DNA of 64,000 bases from Lachnospiraceae bacterium MC2017. GTDB lineage: Bacteria; Bacillota; Clostridia; Lachnospirales; Lachnospiraceae. The notes below the pieces were generated by a model. That model was not told the DNA's origin and searched no databases. It saw only the letters and a list, made by a program, of their open reading frames with translations. The DNA lies in NCBI GenBank assembly GCA_000701625.1, contig JNJK01000001.1, forward strand, positions 1-64,000, in the 5' to 3' direction. Of the stretch, positions 1-7,769 are shown in pieces; the stretch's first letter is position 1, and each line of letters starts with the position of its first letter. Position numbers and translations under genes: made by a program.

Positions 1-17
1 TCGTATTTACTCGATAT

Positions 18-260
18 ATGATGCTTGCAGTAGAAAATCGAGAATCGGAGGATCCCCGAACCTTAGGCGAACTGTTTGCATATTTCATGGACGAGGTAGC
101 TGATGTCACATTTACTTATGCTTTCAACATCATCATGGAGATTTTTTCAAACATGATGATTGAAGAATTTGATCTCGATGAAGAAAAAATATCTGCAATG
201 ATAGACAAGTTTATATCTGCACTCACACCTTCCATGCAACGTCATTTACAGGTAGCGTGA
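18..260 (+). CDS. Unrecognised ORF, probably the 3' end of a longer gene
   Basis: This is an 80-residue open frame that stays open to the window edge, so it is probably the C-terminal part of a larger protein that begins outside the window. It is acidic and predicted helical, with a central hydrophobic stretch rich in Met, Phe and Ile (around residues 33-48). No ribosome binding site precedes the internal ATG pair. I do not recognise the family. It converges on the truncated cas9 gene with only 51 bases between the two stop codons, so it may belong to whatever sequence replaced the missing 3' end of cas9. A transposase tail is possible but no motif supports it. Confidence 0.4.
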   Translation: MMLAVENRESEDPRTLGELFAYFMDEVADVTFTYAFNIIMEIFSNMMIEEFDLDEEKISAMIDKFISALTPSMQRHLQVA

Positions 261-311
261 TTGGTACTTAATTGCCAATTTTTATTGAATTATCAAGATT
301 CAGCTGCAGTT

Positions 312-3300
312 TTATAACTGCGAAGTTTCAGTATATAAATTGTCAGCTGGATGCTTTGTGCCATCTTTTATAAACCGAATAGGATTAGCCGTAAACTTCA
401 CATAATACGTATTTCCGACAACAATATTTAAGTATGCATCTTTTGCATGGTGCATATCGTTCAAACATCTAACCTTGTAAATATCAAATTTCTTTCGGAA
501 TTCTGACACTTCCAACGCTTTAGAAAATACCACGGTTGTCTCCGGAAAAGCTTTTTGCAATATTTCTGTAATCGCTTTTGTCCCCTGACGAGTTTCAACC
601 AACTGCCGGCTGATAAAAGCAGCTTTTTCATCTTCAGTAAATTCTGTAATCCGTGTAAGACGATCATACTTTTCCCGTGTTATGAATTTCTTTTCCAATA
701 GAGATTTCCAAAACTCTCTCTGTGTTTTTCTAATATCTGCTTCCAAAGGAAATGTATCACTTTTGTGATTATTCTTTTCCTTTCTTACAAGCACAAGGTT
801 ATTTTCAAGGCTGTCATCCTTAACAAAATGTCTTGGATAAATATGGTCGATATCATAAGATGTGTTATCTCGAAGTAACCTGTCAAAATCAATCGGTTCG
901 CCTGTATACATACACTTTCCCATCTGCAGATAGTACAGATAAATCTTTTTCCTCTTGAAAAAAGCCTCCTCTTTTTCATTAATACTATCTTTCCAGCTTT
1001 TTCCCTCTGCTTTTAATGCACTGTAGAGTTCTAGAAGTTTATTTTTTCTGGATACCGTCCTTTTTCCTTTTTCTCCTTCTTCTCTCGGCATTTCTACAAA
1101 AATACGATTTGGATTTTTCCCCGTCACCTCAACAAGCTCACTCATAATCCGTAAAGTCTGCCAAACCATTCTCTTTACCGGAGCAGAAAGATACATATCG
1201 TTCAGGTCTTCCGCAGTCCACTCTGACAACTCTTTTTCTATCGTTTTCGTTTTCTTTTCGAGAGCCTTTCTATAACTAAACCTATCGCTTAACAACTCCA
1301 TCAAATTGTAATTTGTTTCCCACAATGCAGTAAGGATAGAGCGGTTATCACTTTCATCTTCTCCCGACATGTTCAAAAACTCTTTTGATAAATTACCCCA
1401 ATCCGAAAATTTTAGTCCCACTATGCGTTTTAACTGCACATCAGTAACCTCATTTTCGTATTTTTCACGAATACGCTCTTTTACAAACTTACGATCATCT
1501 CCGTAAACTGTCATCCAAAAAACAATGTTTTCAATCATCTTTTGGCACTTCTCTGTTTTTATCTCTTCACCAAATATTGCATAAAACTTTCCGTATGTAC
1601 TTAGAACGGATTTAAATCCACCCACGCAGTCTATACCACTTAAAAATCCAGTCGCATTCTTAGCAACCTGTCCTCTTGACTTAAAATACTTCTCTATATC
1701 TGTAATGGATACTTTTTTTCCTTTTATAAATAACGTGTTAAAAATGCTTTGTTTATCTTCAACAGAGATATCTTCTCCATTAACTTTGAGATTATTTAGC
1801 TCGTTTAAGACCATAAAACGTTCATACATTAATGAACATTTCGGAAGAGTTCTTTCATCATTCAGATAAGAACAATGTCTAACCATCCGCTCTATAAACT
1901 TCTCTGCGGTCTGCTTCGTATCTATTTTTTCATCAAAATTCCACGGAAATACCCGTCCTGGTTCTTTTTTAACAGCCCATACATTATATCCCGGCTTATC
2001 TGCATACTCCTGTCCTATCGGACCGACATAGTATGGTATTCTGAAACTAAATAAAGCAAGAATACGCTGTGTTACAGTCAATCCACTCTCATCTACTTGT
2101 TTCAGAAAAGGAAGATAAGTTTCTGCGTTAGAGAGGATTGCTCGCATTTCAGACACGTATACCTGATTCGGTATTATTCCATTAGCGAAAGTGAGTTGTT
2201 TCGGCAAAAACAAATCTGCCTCAATTCGCCTTAAGATATACTGGACATCTTCGTCATCTTGAGGCATCTTAGATACTATCCTCTTTATTTCCTTATATAA
2301 ATCATCTGTCTTTTTTCCACTTCCTCCATTCCGGCGAACTCTTTTATCATGGCTATAAACACTTCCAACATATGCACTATAATTATTCTTACCCATGACA
2401 CGGAACATACTCTCATATTCTTCTGAATTATATTTTTTTATCACCTTTTTTAAGCGTTTCAAGTCTTCCTTATGATTTTCATATGATTCTACTCTTGCAT
2501 AAGTCAAGTACTTTTTCCCTCTCATAATGTTAGCAAGATAACCAATGTCATGCACTTTTTTAGCAGCTTCTATCAGTTCAAAATATTGCTCCCCTAAAAG
2601 TTCCTGCGTTTCAAGTATCTTTTCCTCATTTGAGTCACGAAAACATATCGAAAGTTTTTTATGCTCCTCGTCAACAACTTCCTCACCATATATGTTTATG
2701 ATTTTAGCTGTTTTACCGCATATTAAGCCTACCAATTCATACTTATCTTTTTGTTTTTTATCAACGCCAAGGTACTCACACAGCTTTTCAGCTATTACAG
2801 ATTTGGACAAACCTTTTATACTTAATATATCTTCAATTTCTGTTGACTCTACATCACCAAACTCTATTCCATACATTTGCAATTCTAAAGAAAATGATTC
2901 CCATGCTTCTTTAAAATTATATTTTCCACTCGATGCATCCAGAGAGTCATTTAAGAAATTACCTCGATGTTTAAACATATTTAGCAGGGCAAGAAATACC
3001 AGACGAACATCGTAAGGAGCATCTTCATTCTCTATCAAAGCCTTTCTCAGATGAAATATCGTTGGATACTTTTCATAATACTCTTTATCAGTGAAATCAC
3101 CTGTAAAAAGGGTGTACTTCTGCTTATTGCTATCGTCCCTATCTTCTACATGATATTTACTTTCCTCTATTCGAAGATAAAACGTTTCATCAACTTTAGT
3201 TATTTCATCTGCGAAAAGTTCTTTTAACAATCCAATTCGTGCCTTTTCCCTTTGAAGTCTTCTTCTACCAGTCCGATAACCTCGACGCTCAGCACTTGTT

Positions 3301-3443
3301 TTTGCTTCATCAAACAATCGAGCTCCCCATAAATCCTTGCCTTTTGCACGTCTTAACGTATAATTCTCATCTGTTACTGCCCATCCAACAGAACTTGTGC
3401 CCAAATCCAATCCAACATAGTATTTTTCTCCATATGTCCCCAT
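312..3443 (-). CDS. cas9: Cas9 endonuclease, C-terminally truncated (PAM-interacting region missing)
   Basis: This is an RNA-guided DNA endonuclease of type II CRISPR systems. With the ATG at 3443 (AAGGAG eight bases upstream) the product is 1043 residues. Visible in order: RuvC-I VGLDLGTSSVGWAV with Asp13; an arginine-rich bridge helix (ERRGYRTGRRRLQREKAR); a long recognition lobe; RuvC-II IFVEMPREE with Glu784; HNH motif DIDHIYPRHF with His867; RuvC-III HHAKDAYLN with His999 and Asp1002. These spacings resemble long Cas9s of about 1350 residues. The protein ends about 40 residues after RuvC-III, so the last RuvC strands and the whole C-terminal PAM-interacting region are absent. The remaining 311 bases before the window edge carry stops in the frames read onward. 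A start at 3530 is possible but would run through the tracrRNA-like gene. No cas1, cas2, csn2 or array is visible. It is either a decayed gene or a retained nuclease-like fragment. Confidence 0.9.
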   Translation of the reverse strand: MGTYGEKYYVGLDLGTSSVGWAVTDENYTLRRAKGKDLWGARLFDEAKTSAERRGYRTGRRRLQREKARIGLLKELFADEITKVDETFYLRIEESKYHVEDRDDSNKQKYTLFTGDFTDKEYYEKYPTIFHLRKALIENEDAPYDVRLVFLALLNMFKHRGNFLNDSLDASSGKYNFKEAWESFSLELQMYGIEFGDVESTEIEDILSIKGLSKSVIAEKLCEYLGVDKKQKDKYELVGLICGKTAKIINIYGEEVVDEEHKKLSICFRDSNEEKILETQELLGEQYFELIEAAKKVHDIGYLANIMRGKKYLTYARVESYENHKEDLKRLKKVIKKYNSEEYESMFRVMGKNNYSAYVGSVYSHDKRVRRNGGSGKKTDDLYKEIKRIVSKMPQDDEDVQYILRRIEADLFLPKQLTFANGIIPNQVYVSEMRAILSNAETYLPFLKQVDESGLTVTQRILALFSFRIPYYVGPIGQEYADKPGYNVWAVKKEPGRVFPWNFDEKIDTKQTAEKFIERMVRHCSYLNDERTLPKCSLMYERFMVLNELNNLKVNGEDISVEDKQSIFNTLFIKGKKVSITDIEKYFKSRGQVAKNATGFLSGIDCVGGFKSVLSTYGKFYAIFGEEIKTEKCQKMIENIVFWMTVYGDDRKFVKERIREKYENEVTDVQLKRIVGLKFSDWGNLSKEFLNMSGEDESDNRSILTALWETNYNLMELLSDRFSYRKALEKKTKTIEKELSEWTAEDLNDMYLSAPVKRMVWQTLRIMSELVEVTGKNPNRIFVEMPREEGEKGKRTVSRKNKLLELYSALKAEGKSWKDSINEKEEAFFKRKKIYLYYLQMGKCMYTGEPIDFDRLLRDNTSYDIDHIYPRHFVKDDSLENNLVLVRKEKNNHKSDTFPLEADIRKTQREFWKSLLEKKFITREKYDRLTRITEFTEDEKAAFISRQLVETRQGTKAITEILQKAFPETTVVFSKALEVSEFRKKFDIYKVRCLNDMHHAKDAYLNIVVGNTYYVKFTANPIRFIKDGTKHPADNLYTETSQL

Positions 3444-3454
3444 AATATCTCTCC

Positions 3455-3483
3455 TTGACTTTTGTCTAAATTTTTCATAATAT
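3455..3483 (+). promoter_or_regulatory. Promoter of the tracrRNA-like gene
   Basis: TTGACT at 3455-3460, a 17-base spacer, and TAATAT at 3478-3483, near the sigma-70-type consensus. It would start transcription near 3490. The -35 box lies on the complement of the cas9 ribosome binding site, so this promoter and cas9 translation signals overlap on opposite strands. Confidence 0.65.
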
Positions 3484-3489
3484 GAAATT

Positions 3490-3578
3490 GAACTTACAAG
3501 GTGAGTGCAAATAAGGGATTGTCCCGACAACGTTTACTCGCATCGAGCGATAAAATTATTTGTTCACCTTGTTTTTTT
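3490..3578 (+). ncRNA. Putative tracrRNA, divergent from cas9
   Basis: A transcript from the promoter at 3455-3483 would run about 89 bases to a T tract at 3572-3578. It has the tracrRNA order: an anti-repeat-like 5' part (about 3490-3512), the AAATAAGG junction (3509-3516) as in known tracrRNAs, a nexus hairpin GGGA-TTG-TCCC (3515-3525), and a second hairpin CTCG-CAT-CGAG (3537-3547). The oddity is that the 5' part also pairs with its own 3' end: 3496-3504 with 3564-3572, plus CAAATA (3508-3513) with TATTTG (3557-3562). A three-base bulge on the 5' strand and a single base on the other separate the two stems. That mimics a crRNA-repeat:anti-repeat duplex in cis. Identification rests on pattern only; no CRISPR repeat is available in the window for comparison. 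Confidence 0.6.
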
Positions 3579-3708
3579 ATGTCTTTTTACATTATTTCTT
3601 ATGGTCTTAAATATTTAGACATTTTATGTTTTTTTAGCCTACATTCTGACTCTTCTAGTATACTCTTTTTTATATAAATTCATAACCTAATTCATTTAAA
3701 TGTACGCC

Positions 3709-3740
3709 AAAAATCCCCGAAACCACAAGGCTTCGGGGAT
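3709..3740 (-). terminator. Intrinsic terminator after the GGGtGRT operon
   Basis: Inverted repeat ATCCCCGAA (3713-3721) with TTCGGGGAT (3732-3740). Read on the minus strand, the stem is followed by TTTTT, as expected at the end of the leftward operon. Confidence 0.85.
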
Positions 3741-3777
3741 CCTTTACGTTTGGACTAAATATTTTATTATTCTAAAA

Positions 3778-4800
3778 TTAGAACTTGCCAGCCTTTGCTG
3801 CTTCCTCAAGGGAAACTGCAAGAGAAACTGTAGCACCAACCATCGGGTTGTTACCCATACCGATAAGACCCATCATCTCAACGTGAGCCGGAACGGATGA
3901 AGAACCAGCGAACTGAGCGTCAGAGTGCATACGGCCAAGAGTATCTGTGAAACCGTAGGAAGCCGGACCTGCTGCCATGTTATCCGGGTGAAGTGTACGA
4001 CCTGTACCACCGCCGGAAGCAACTGAGAAGTACTTCTTACCAGCCTCAGTACGCTCCTTCTTGTAAGTACCAGCTACCGGATGCTGGAAACGTGTCGGGT
4101 TTGTAGAGTTACCTGTGATGGAAACGTCTACATTCTCGTGCCACATGATCTTAACACCCTCACGAACATCGTTTGAGCCGTAGCACTTTACAGCTGCACG
4201 AGGACCGTTGGAGTAAGGTGTCTCGGAAATGATCTTAAGCTCATCCTTGTGGTAATCAAGCTCTGTCTCAACGAATGTGAAACCGTTGATTCTGGAGATG
4301 ATCTTTGCAGCATCCTTACCAAGACCGTTAAGGATAACGCGAAGCGGCTTCTGACGAACCTTATTAGCCTTTGTAGCGATACCGATAGCACCCTCAGCTG
4401 CTGCGAATGACTCGTGACCAGCAAGGAATGCGAAGCACTCTGTATCCTCTTCAAGAAGCATCTTACCAAGGTTACCATGGCCAAGACCAACCTTACGCTG
4501 ATCAGCTACAGAACCGTCGATACAGAAAGCCTGAAGACCTTCACCGATAGCTGCAGCAGCCTCGGAAGCCTTACGGCAGCCCTTCTTGATAGCGATTGCA
4601 GCACCTACTGTGTAAGCGTAGCAAGCGTTCTCGAAACAGATAGGCTGTACACCCTTAACAAGGCTGTAAACATCAAGACCAGCGTCCTTTGTTACCTGAA
4701 CTGCTTCTTCAATAGAATTCATACCGTAGTTCTTAAGAACTGCGATGATGTTGTCATAACGTCTCTCTTTGGACTCAAATACAATATTCTCGTCAGCCAT
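3778..4800 (-). CDS. GGGtGRT family protein
   Basis: This is a 340-residue member of the family named for the signature GGGTGRT, seen here at residues 263-269. The family is known mainly from anaerobes, and its biochemical role is not established. The sequence is soluble, glycine- and alanine-rich, with no signal peptide. The start has AAGGAGG ten bases upstream. It lies 22 bases downstream of an iron-sulfur scaffold-like gene and shares its operon and terminator. This pairing is typical of the family and suggests the two act together, perhaps in iron-sulfur or redox chemistry (inference). Codon use looks optimised, which suggests strong expression. Confidence 0.85.
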   Translation of the reverse strand: MADENIVFESKERRYDNIIAVLKNYGMNSIEEAVQVTKDAGLDVYSLVKGVQPICFENACYAYTVGAAIAIKKGCRKASEAAAAIGEGLQAFCIDGSVADQRKVGLGHGNLGKMLLEEDTECFAFLAGHESFAAAEGAIGIATKANKVRQKPLRVILNGLGKDAAKIISRINGFTFVETELDYHKDELKIISETPYSNGPRAAVKCYGSNDVREGVKIMWHENVDVSITGNSTNPTRFQHPVAGTYKKERTEAGKKYFSVASGGGTGRTLHPDNMAAGPASYGFTDTLGRMHSDAQFAGSSSVPAHVEMMGLIGMGNNPMVGATVSLAVSLEEAAKAGKF

Positions 4801-4822
4801 TATAGTCTGTCCTCCTTTTCAA

Positions 4823-5515
4823 TTATTCTTTTCTGGGATCGATAGTTCTAACAGCATCGTCAAAACGACCATACTGACCCTGAGCCTTCTCGAAAGCAGT
4901 ATTAGCATCGTCGCCAGCCTTCATGAAGTCCATCATCTTTCCAAAGTTTACAAACTTGTAACCGATGATGTTGTCGTCAGCATCAAGACCGAGCTCTGTC
5001 ATGTAACCATCTGTCATCTCAAGATAACGAGGTCCCTTTTCAAGAGTGGAGTAAATTGTACCAACCTGAGAACGGAAGCCCTTACCAAGGTCCTCAAGTC
5101 CTGCACCAACTGCAAGACCGCCCTCAGAGAAAGCGGACTGAGAACGTCCGTATACGATCTGGAGGAACAGCTCTCTCATAGCTGTATTGATAGCATCACA
5201 AACAAGGTCTGTATTAAGTGCCTCAAGAACAGTAAGTCCCGGAAGGATCTCGCCAGCCATAGCAGCAGACTGAGTCATACCTGAGCATCCGATAGTCTCT
5301 ACAAGAGCCTCCTGGATGATACCCTCCTTAATGTTCAGGGAAAGCTTGCAGGCACCCTGCTGAGGTGCACACCAGCCCACACCATGAGTGAAACCGGAAA
5401 TATCCTTGATTTCCTTGGCCTGAACCCACTTCGCTTCTTCCGGAATGGGAGCACAGCCGTGGTGCACGTCCTGATGAACTTTGCACATCTCTTCGACTTT
5501 CTTTGTGTAAATCAT
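4823..5515 (-). CDS. NifU-like iron-sulfur cluster assembly scaffold protein
   Basis: This 230-residue protein resembles the IscU/NifU N-terminal scaffold fold. Cysteines at MCKVHQ, HHGCAP, GWCAP and GACKL, and the segment ETIGCSGMTQSAAMAGEIL, match the GCxxxxxSxSxxxE-type scaffold signature in a divergent form. It is longer than ordinary IscU (about 130-150 residues). The start is well placed behind AAAGGAG. It is the first gene of a two-gene operon with the GGGtGRT protein, which is the usual context of this subfamily. A generic role in cluster assembly is likely, but the specific client is unknown. Confidence 0.8.
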   Translation of the reverse strand: MIYTKKVEEMCKVHQDVHHGCAPIPEEAKWVQAKEIKDISGFTHGVGWCAPQQGACKLSLNIKEGIIQEALVETIGCSGMTQSAAMAGEILPGLTVLEALNTDLVCDAINTAMRELFLQIVYGRSQSAFSEGGLAVGAGLEDLGKGFRSQVGTIYSTLEKGPRYLEMTDGYMTELGLDADDNIIGYKFVNFGKMMDFMKAGDDANTAFEKAQGQYGRFDDAVRTIDPRKE

Positions 5516-5730
5516 GTGAAATTCTCCTTTCAGATTTTGTCTACCTTAACGGACACGAAGCCAACGTATCCGAACGCGCACGTAAAAACGAACAATTTCT
5601 ACTCAATAATACTCTCCACAGCCATAGGCCATAGATCGACACGCGTCATAGCACGATTGTTATTTTCTCACAAAATTAGATACATTTCAACGAAAAGTAT
5701 TGGATTTTTGTGAATTTTATGACAAACATT

Positions 5731-7080
5731 CTAATCCCTATATGTATCATGGATAAATAAAATGTCGTCAAACCTTGCATTAAAGGCATTTACGACCGTT
5801 GGTGAAAAATGTTTTCCACTCTCTGCAAGTATCTCTTTTCTTGCATTTTCTGCAGACCATGCGTCTTTATAGGTTCGTTTACTTGTCAGAGCATCGAATG
5901 CATCCGCAACCGAAACTATTTGTGCGGATATATCTATCTGATTCTCCATGAGGCCTCTGGTGTAACCTTCTCCGTCCCATCTTTCATGATGTTCTGAAGC
6001 AATGATCTGCGCAAGATGCATTATCTCATCATCCTGATTGCTTAGAAGATCACGTCCATAGTCCACGTGTTTCTTCATTATATCGAATTCTTCCGGTGTT
6101 AGCGCGGTCGGTTTCTCCAGGATATCATTCGGGATCATTATCTTACCGATATCATGCATCATCGAAGCAATTCTTATATATTGAACCTTTTTCTCATCAA
6201 ACCCGAGTTCACGGGCGAGTAAAGCGCTGTATTCCGAAACACGTCGTACATGCTGCCCGGTCTGTGGTGATTTACGCTCTATAACCTGCGCAAAAGCCAG
6301 GATCGTTTTCTCCTGAGCACTCTGCAGCTGTCCTGCAAGTGTTTCTCTTTCGACATTTGCATGTGCTGTGGAAACCATATGATAGATCAGCACACATTCA
6401 AGCACAAATATGAATGTCCCAAGTACTGTCATCCATCTGTCCAAAATAAAGGCAACCGGACGGTCTTCTATCATATAGGTCAGATTTGTTCCCATATGGA
6501 CTGCTTCCGTTAGAAGCAGAGTTATGACTATTTCCATTATGAGCCCGCGATGGGAAAATTCATCCCATCTGCGCCTCAAAAACAGAAATTCATTTCTCAT
6601 ACTAAAGCCATATATGAGAACCATGCATCCCATAAATATACATATCTGCCAATACTGCTCAGACATGATCATGGCAGTTGTCTCCGCTGTTTCAAAAAGC
6701 GCGTAGAAACAAAAAGCCATAGAATACGGAATCGATGCGATCTTTGACAAAAAACTTGCCATGATCGGTACAGGTATAAGCATCAAAATGAACTGCAAGC
6801 CAAACCTAAATACATAAATACTGTTGGATGGCATCACTTCATTAGCAAGCAGATAATTTGCGAAATATGCCAATGAAGGAAGTGTAACAAACTGCCAAAA
6901 ATCGATAGAGATCAATGCTGTAAAGATCGTTGCCTTTACAGCTTCTTCTTTTCTCCATCTCCGGTATGACAGATACCATGCTCCTATCGTAAATATCAGC
7001 ATATTTATGATAAGAGGATAGCCCCGGTGTAGAAATTCAATGTAGTACTTCAGTATCGCCCCGTTCTTCATGACGATCAC
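5731..7080 (-). CDS. Membrane-bound HD-GYP domain phosphodiesterase
   Basis: HD-GYP proteins hydrolyse cyclic di-GMP or related dinucleotides. The N-terminal half (about residues 15-240) has roughly six to seven hydrophobic segments, probably a membrane sensor. A short helical linker follows, then the HD-GYP domain (about 255-435). Visible motifs are MMHDIGKIMIP (His309-Asp310), HHERWDGEGYTRGL (from 364) and VADAFDALTSKRTYK. The name-giving GYP is GYT here, a mild deviation. The GTG start at 7080 overlaps the stop of the upstream gene by four bases; an ATG at 7071 is an alternative. It is the last gene of a topB - hexapeptide protein - HD-GYP operon. Confidence 0.85.
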   Translation of the reverse strand: MIVMKNGAILKYYIEFLHRGYPLIINMLIFTIGAWYLSYRRWRKEEAVKATIFTALISIDFWQFVTLPSLAYFANYLLANEVMPSNSIYVFRFGLQFILMLIPVPIMASFLSKIASIPYSMAFCFYALFETAETTAMIMSEQYWQICIFMGCMVLIYGFSMRNEFLFLRRRWDEFSHRGLIMEIVITLLLTEAVHMGTNLTYMIEDRPVAFILDRWMTVLGTFIFVLECVLIYHMVSTAHANVERETLAGQLQSAQEKTILAFAQVIERKSPQTGQHVRRVSEYSALLARELGFDEKKVQYIRIASMMHDIGKIMIPNDILEKPTALTPEEFDIMKKHVDYGRDLLSNQDDEIMHLAQIIASEHHERWDGEGYTRGLMENQIDISAQIVSVADAFDALTSKRTYKDAWSAENARKEILAESGKHFSPTVVNAFNARFDDILFIHDTYRD

Positions 7081-7748
7081 GCCTGCTTAGTTACAATGTG
7101 GTCTGCATCCTTAAATATCGAGTCTGCAGGTACGACACCACGAACTCGTGAAAGCGGGTAAATATTGCTGTTCCTGCCTATCACGGAACCGGGATTAAGG
7201 ACAGAATTGCATCCAACTTCTACATGATCGCCAAGCATAGCACCAAACTTTTTAAGTCCCGTCTCGATTTCTTCACCGTTTCGTGACTTTACTACGACGA
7301 GTTTTTTGTCAGACTTCACATTAGAAGTAATAGAACCTGCTCCCATGTGCGAATAGAAACCAAGGATGGAATCACCTACATAATTGTAATGAGGAACCTG
7401 AACATGGTTGAACAGGATGACATTCTTAAGCTCAGTGGAATTTCCTACTACACAGTCATTTCCTACTAATGCTTTTCCACGGATAAAAGCACACTGACGT
7501 ACTTCTGTACGCTCGCCGATGATGCAAGGTCCTGTAATGGACACAGTCGACCATACCTTTGCTGATTTAGCGATCCAGATATTTTCGCCCTTCTGCTCAT
7601 ACACTTCAGGATCAAGTGTAGGACCGATCTTAAGGATCAGCTCTTCGATACCCTTGAGTGCTTCCCACGGATAGGTAAATCCTGCAAGATATTCTCCTGC
7701 TAAAGTTTCATTAAGATCGTACAGATTTTTAATTTCTGCTTCCTTCAT
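7077..7748 (-). CDS. Left-handed beta-helix (hexapeptide repeat) sugar-nucleotide-like transferase
   Basis: This 223-residue protein has hexapeptide repeats, for example ENIWIAKSAKVWSTVSITGPCIIGE and GNDCVVGNSTELKNVILFNHV, that form a left-handed beta-helix. It resembles the C-terminal acyltransferase half of GlmU-type enzymes without the pyrophosphorylase domain. Families of this size are often annotated as UDP-N-acetylglucosamine pyrophosphorylase-like; the actual substrate is unknown. The ribosome binding site AAAGGA is eight bases before the ATG. It lies 21 bases after topB and overlaps the HD-GYP start, so it is translationally coupled. Confidence 0.75.
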   Translation of the reverse strand: MKEAEIKNLYDLNETLAGEYLAGFTYPWEALKGIEELILKIGPTLDPEVYEQKGENIWIAKSAKVWSTVSITGPCIIGERTEVRQCAFIRGKALVGNDCVVGNSTELKNVILFNHVQVPHYNYVGDSILGFYSHMGAGSITSNVKSDKKLVVVKSRNGEEIETGLKKFGAMLGDHVEVGCNSVLNPGSVIGRNSNIYPLSRVRGVVPADSIFKDADHIVTKQA

Positions 7749-7769
7749 TGTTTCATTCCTTTCATTAAC

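Noticed and set aside
3444-3530. N-terminal extension of cas9 to 3530
   Set aside because: The ATG at 3443 has AAGGAG at ideal spacing and gives the normal Cas9 start; the extension would run through the tracrRNA-like region and has no ribosome binding site.
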